This document shows positions 59,268 to 64,000 of a stretch of DNA of 64,000 bases, in pieces; position 1 is the stretch's first letter; each line of letters starts with the position of its first letter. This DNA comes from Chlamydomonas sphaeroides (Eukaryota > Chlorophyta > Chlorophyceae > Chlamydomonadales > Chlamydomonadaceae). Location of the stretch: positions 1-64,000 of the forward strand of contig BDDC01000271.1 in the NCBI GenBank assembly GCA_001662425.1, written 5' to 3'. The notes under the pieces were generated by a model. That model was not told the origin of the DNA. It did no database searches and worked only from the letters and a program-made list of their open reading frames with translations. A program made the translations under genes and the position numbers.

Positions 59268-60997
59268 CCAGATCGATCAGGTGCCCCGGGCTGCGCATTA
59301 GGCGCGGGCCGCCGCGGAACGAGGCATCCGAGGCCACCTTGGGGGAAGGCAGGGCGAAGCGCCGGCGCCCATGGGCCTTCGCGGCTCATTGACACCCTGC
59401 CCTCGCCTCAAGGCCGGCCGCACCGGTGATAACCCTGTCCTCGCCTGCGGGCCTGCCGTACCGCCGCCATGCCGAACCAACAACAAAACAACCGCCCGGT
59501 GAGCCGCGCTTACGCTCCCGCACGCTAATGGGGCGGCGGACGCTTGCCAGCCAGCTAGCGTTAGCTGCGCTGATGGCTGGGTGCGCCCAAAGGTCGCGAG
59601 CGCCTACTGCTTAGCACACACCGCACGCAGCTATGCGCTGCGCTCGCGCATGGGACATAACAAGACACGAGCTCCGCCCTGCCTGCTTGCCAAACAGGCA
59701 TTGGCCGGGACAAGCCCGCCCCCTGCCGACTCACGGTCCTGCAATTCGACGCGCCTCCCCTGAGAGGCCACCGTCTCTCGACGCAACAGACCTCGCCTAC
59801 GGCGTGCAAACGCGAGCCAGCAAACGAATAATTGCGAACACTCACGAGCCAAACGGACCCGCCCTGCAACTGCCTGCCAAGCGCAGACGTGCACGACAGC
59901 AGGTGCTACACGCATACCGCCAGACCGCCATACACAACCCATCACCAGCATCACCGCATCTCAACGCGCGCACTGTCATGCGCTGCCGCCGCCCCTGCCG
60001 GTTCAACTACGGCAGCTGCGATTCACAGCCGTGCATTAACTGAAGACGAAGGTTGGCGGTTAGCCTTGGGATCGTCCTGCGTCCCGGGCTGATTAAGGTA
60101 AGGAGCGGCTTCGGGCCGTGATCGGTACTCACAACACACGCACGGCCGCCCATACGCCCACATAGGAACGAAGTCAACTTGAATCCCACGATCACGCTGT
60201 GCGCACGCCTCCACGTACTTCCCGCATGTACCGCCATCAGCCATCAGCGAGCCCTCTGGCGTTGATTGCTTAGGCGGCGCCCAGCGCTAAGCGCAGGGCG
60301 GGCATGGCTGCCTGCCTGCCGTGTATGCCGGCTCCTTACGCGCGTGCAATCTGCAGCGTGCGGCCGACGCCCAGTCTCGTGCGTTAGCTAGCAGCTGCTG
60401 CACGAACGTAAAGCTCGCGCGTTGGCCTGCTCGTGTCACCTATTTATCGATCATCAGTATCATCAGTATCCTCATGTCGGAGCTCAGCTCTACGCACGCA
60501 CGGCGCCGAGGCGCCCCGCCGTACTCGTGCAATGCCGTACGTTCTCGGAATCCGGCCGTACGGGGCGCCGGCGTGCCCTACGCACAGCCTCGCCCACTGG
60601 CTGCTTCAGTTTCCTCCCGGCCCGGCGAAGCCCCACCCGAGCCCGTTGGCTATTGCAACGCACAAGAGGCGCTCCGCGCCGCCGAGCTGTCAGCAGCGCC
60701 TCAGCTGTTGAGGCGACGCGCGCTCTGCCTGAGCACGTCAACAGCAGCCGGTGTCCGTCTGCCGTCCACCGCCCCTCATGTTCCCCTGAGCACGACAGGG
60801 CACCGAGCGAGCACGGCAGGCATTGTGGGATGCGAGCGCATGGGGATGTCGACATCGCAGCGCCGCCGCCCGCTGTACATCCTGCCTGCGCCCCTGCTCT
60901 CTGTGCCCGCATCAGCTGGCGCCAGCGCCGTACCGCACACGGACCCAACCCCCAGGTCCGCCATACGCCGCCACTCCCACGTCCATCCCACACCCAC

Positions 60998-63900
60998 CTC
61001 CGCCAGCCACGGCATCCGCAGCAGCTGCTGCACGGTGGGCCGGGCGCTGGGCTCCGGCTGCAGGCAGGCGACCACGAAGGCGCGCGCGCCCGGGCTGACA
61101 CCCGACGGGAAGGCCAGCGGCCGCGAGGCGAACGCGCTGCTGCCACCGGTAGTAGAGAAGCCGCCTGTGCCGTTCAAGGCAGGGACAGCGGAGTTTACGT
61201 GTGCGTTTCACATACCAGCTCTGCATGTTGGGTCCCGCTGAAGATCTCACCTGGGAACGGCGTGAAGCCGGTCAAAAGCTCGTACGTCATCACGCCTGCG
61301 AGTGCGCGGAGTGTGGGAAAGCGCATCAGCGCGTTGGGTGCGGTGTGGTGGGCGCCGGTCGAGTCATGCTGCGGCACTCCCAACCGCCTACTGCGCCACA
61401 CGGCCCCTTGCACTGACAGCGAAGCGGGACCCGGCCAGCCCCCACCACGGCGCTCACCCACGCTCCACACGTCGACGGCGGGCGTGTAGGCCAGCTGCTC
61501 GTCGTCCTTGTTGTCNNNNNNNNNNNNNNNNNNNNNNNNNNNNNNNNNNNNNNNNNNNNNNNNNNNNNNNNNNNNNNNNNNNNNNNNNNNNNNNNNNNNN
61601 NNNNNNNNNNNNNNNNNNNNNNNNNNNNNNNNNNNNNNNNNNNNNNNNNNNNNNNNNNNNNNNNNNNNNNNNNNNNNNNNNNNNNNNNNNNNNNNNNNNN
61701 NNNNNNNNNNNNNNNNNNNNNNNNNNNNNNNNNNNNNNNNNNNNNNNNNNNNNNNNNNNNNNNNNNNNNNNNNNNNNNNNNNNNNNNNNNNNNNNNNNNN
61801 NNNNNNNNNNNNNNNNNNNNNNNNNNNNNNNNNNNNNNNNNNNNNNNNNNNNNNNNNNNNNNNNNNNNNNNNNNNNNNNNNNNNNNNNNTGGGGAAAAGG
61901 GAAACAGAGGGCGTGGCCGACCGTGAGAGGGGCCCGGGTCACAGCCGCCGAGCGCTAGCTGTGGATAGCCCCAGCCTGTGTGCGAAATGGCTCTCAACCC
62001 TGACTGACCATATAGTCCCGGGAGCCGGTGCGCGTCACGGCGCGCTCCTCCTGCGGTTCGAGACAACATAAGACGGCGGGGGTGGTTCAGTAGGGGACTA
62101 GCTGGGGTTTCGTGTGCTTCCTAGCACCGCACCACGTCCCACACGCACCTGGAGGCACACCGAGACGCCAAAGTCGCACACGCGCAGCCCCCACTCGGGC
62201 GTGAACAGCAGGTTCTCCTGCAGGGCATCGGAGCGAGGGCGTGTGGGCGGCTAGGCCCAACACGAGACAGGCTGTGTGCCCAGCTGCCGCCCCTCCCTCC
62301 CTCGCTCGCGCACCGGCTTGATGTCCCTGTGCACGATGCCGCGGCCGTGCAGATAGCTGAGCGCGCTCAGCAACGGCAGCAGCACCAGATGCAGCGCCTG
62401 CGCCTCGGTCAGTCGGCCGCCCAGCTTGCGGCGGGCGCGGTCCAGCGACCCTCCCGCTGCGTACTCCTGCACCTGTATCAGGTGATCCTGCGGCAGTGAA
62501 GGGCCCGGCGGCAACATTGATGTGACGAGCGACATGTGGGCCAGCGATCAGCGAGGTCCGTCCGCTTTTTCCCAAGTGCTCGGGGCTCCGCCGTGCGTGC
62601 TTCGTTGGCTCACCCCCTCCCTGAACACCGCCAGCAGCTGCACGATGGAGGGGTGATCCAGGCGCGAGTGGATCGACACCTCGCGCATGGCCTGCGAGCG
62701 AGCGAGCAAGGAAACAGTCGTATGCGCAGGCGGCGCGAGGGTGGGCGGGGGCCGTGGGCAACAGATGAGACTCAGTGCTGCGTCCCAGCCAGCTCCAGCT
62801 CAGACGAGCGCAACATGCCCTTGCTTGGCCATCACGCTGGGTGCGGCTCACCTGGTGTGTCAGGAAGGCCGACAGGTTGGAGAGCGAGTAGGCCTTGAGC
62901 ACGACGTCAAAACCTGAGCGCAGGCATGTGGCCTGCGTGCAAGGGCGAGGCAGTCTTCAGCATGAATGGGCAAGAACCAAGGACGGGTGGCGCGGCTGTT
63001 CGCTCGAGCCAAGGAACAAGCGTGCCCTTCGGACCGGGCCCAGCCCGGCCATCTAGCGCTTAAATGCTTCCCATTCCAACAGCACCGCTTGTCTGCTAAG
63101 CGACGACAGCGAGCGCCAGGCATGCATGCTACTTAGACCCCGTCCACGCCCTTGCCCGCTGTTTGCCTAGTGTGCTTCAGGCCGCGCCCAAAGAGCTCAT
63201 CAGGCGCCGAGGTAGGTCTTGCGCGCCGCCCCTCCCTGCCCCAGCCGCACCTTGTACACCTGGCTGGAGTAGCCTTTGTACAGCTGCCTGTGGGTGGCGG
63301 GTGGGGCAGCCGAGCGGGTCGGGTTGGGTCCGGGACATGGGCAAAATGCATGAACACGCACACATTGAGCGCAACCAAGGCAACGCGCATCATTGAAGCA
63401 GCCTCCAACAGCACTCCACCCCGCCTCCTGCTTTTCGCTACATGGCCCCACCGCGTGATGCTGTAGTCCTCTTGCGACCATCTCGGCCGGTCCATGAGTG
63501 CGGCGCAGGCGTGCCACACGTGCATAAGGCCGTCGTCGGCGGATGGCGTCCGAGCCGCTGGGTGGCGAAAAAGGGGGGACACGTGGGTCACGTGCTCATT
63601 GGCTCGAAGCGGTGCCTATGGCGGAACGTGCGGGCACGGCAGGCGACACGTTGGCGGAGAAGAAACAATCGGACCGGACAGTAGTTCACAAGGTGATCGT
63701 ATTCGTAGTGGGTTATCACAGGGGGGGTCGCACAACTCACCGAAAGGTGGCATGGGCGCCGCAACAACCGAGAAGCCCGAGCCGGTCTCCAGCGGTGTGA
63801 CCGCGGGCGCCGGGGACGCGTCGTTGTTGCTGGCTGGCGAGCCGCCGCTATCTTGGCGCCCGCAGGAGCTGCTGCTGCCGCTGCTGCCGCTGCTGTCGAG

Positions 63901-64000
63901 CAGGTTCCCCGTCGGCCACCCGGGATCGGCGCTGCTTGCGCTGCAGCAGTGGGAGGCGGACAGCTCCTCCTGCTCCGCAGCCAGATTGTCGGCAGTCTGG
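60998..64000 (-). CDS. Aurora-like serine/threonine protein kinase (partial)
   Basis: Coding segments: beyond 64000 to 63741, 63557-63452, 63287-63251, 62932-62852, 62691-62614, 62487-62314, 62217-62149, 62050-62009, gap, about 61515-61458, 61295-61251, 61164-60998; phase holds at each visible junction. Kinase subdomains in order: nucleotide loop LYKGYSSQVYK, Lys in DVVLKAYSL, Glu in MREVSIHSRLDHPSIV, hinge VQEYAAGGSL, catalytic loop HRDIKPEN, DFG in RVCDFGVSV, T-loop RTGSRDYM, then DVWSVGVMTYELLTGF and SARPTVQQLLRMPWL. The APE exon falls in the 374-N gap. The VLK/REV/VQEY pattern and the T-loop Arg-Thr resemble the Chlamydomonas aurora-like kinases tied to cilium control (from memory, not alignment). 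The N-terminal ~100 residues seen are Ser/Gly-rich and the start is off-window. The last exon after 60998 is unresolved; a frame stays open to a stop at 60776. Confidence 0.8.
61516..61889. other. Assembly gap (374 N)
   Basis: Ns within the kinase gene, hiding the exon that should carry the APE motif and the start of the next exon. Confidence 0.97.

Larger units (their letters stand above)
57901..60775. other. Gene-poor region
   Basis: Nearly 3 kb in which I see no conserved exon on either strand. It holds a GGT/GGC triplet run near 57990-58020, the 9-bp repeat at 59232-59267 and a GGTACCGGTA motif at 59083-59092. It must contain the 3' ends of the epimerase and kinase transcripts. Confidence 0.4.

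Overview
The window is nuclear DNA of a green alga (Chlorophyta). It is very GC-rich. Genes are on both strands and split into many short exons by GC-rich introns, nearly all GT-AG. Several genes have a TGTAA motif downstream of the stop, the usual green-algal poly(A) signal. Protein types also fit: an octotricopeptide-repeat (OPR) protein, an Aurora-like kinase of algal type, a plant-type NHX antiporter and wax-synthase-type acyltransferases. OPR and the kinase type lean towards Chlorophyceae, but the species cannot be fixed from this sequence. There are two assembly gaps (32949-32958 and 61516-61889).

Layout. 1-119 holds one exon of an unrecognised minus-strand gene running off the left edge. 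1211-2052 (-) is a decayed copy of a BTB-like gene whose better copy lies at 32565-33628 (+). 2518-7767 (+) is a 14-exon NHX Na+/H+ exchanger. 9076-10432 (-) is the Fe-S carrier ISCA2. 12078-15038 (-) and 15433-18725 (-) are tandem wax-synthase-like MBOAT acyltransferases. 19002-23261 (+) encodes a membrane-anchored WD40 protein. 23878-30516 (+) encodes a huge Ala/Pro-rich low-complexity protein. 34824-40338 (-) is an organelle-type DEAD-box RNA helicase, divergent from 40619-42324 (+), a secreted cupin. 43808-47510 (-) is an OPR protein. 48524-50403 (-) is mitochondrial-type ribosomal protein uL2. 51333-54061 (+) is DNAJC17-like (J domain plus RRM). 54430-57900 (+) is glucose-6-phosphate 1-epimerase. 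60998-64000 (-) is an Aurora-like Ser/Thr kinase whose 5' end lies beyond the window.

The genes do not form one pathway. Organelle gene expression and Fe-S work is represented by the helicase, OPR, uL2 and ISCA2; lipid storage or surface lipid by the acyltransferase pair; ion homeostasis by NHX; carbohydrate metabolism by the epimerase; RNA splicing or chaperoning by DNAJC17.

Exon coordinates were worked out by hand from splice signals, reading-phase continuity and family conservation; no alignment or transcript data were available. Most reconstructions keep phase across every junction, which supports them strongly. First exons and some starts remain the weakest points. The most unusual observations are a possible 2-nt microexon in one acyltransferase, a TATA-like element shared by both acyltransferase promoters, two GC-AG introns, and the large repeat-bearing Ala-rich protein.
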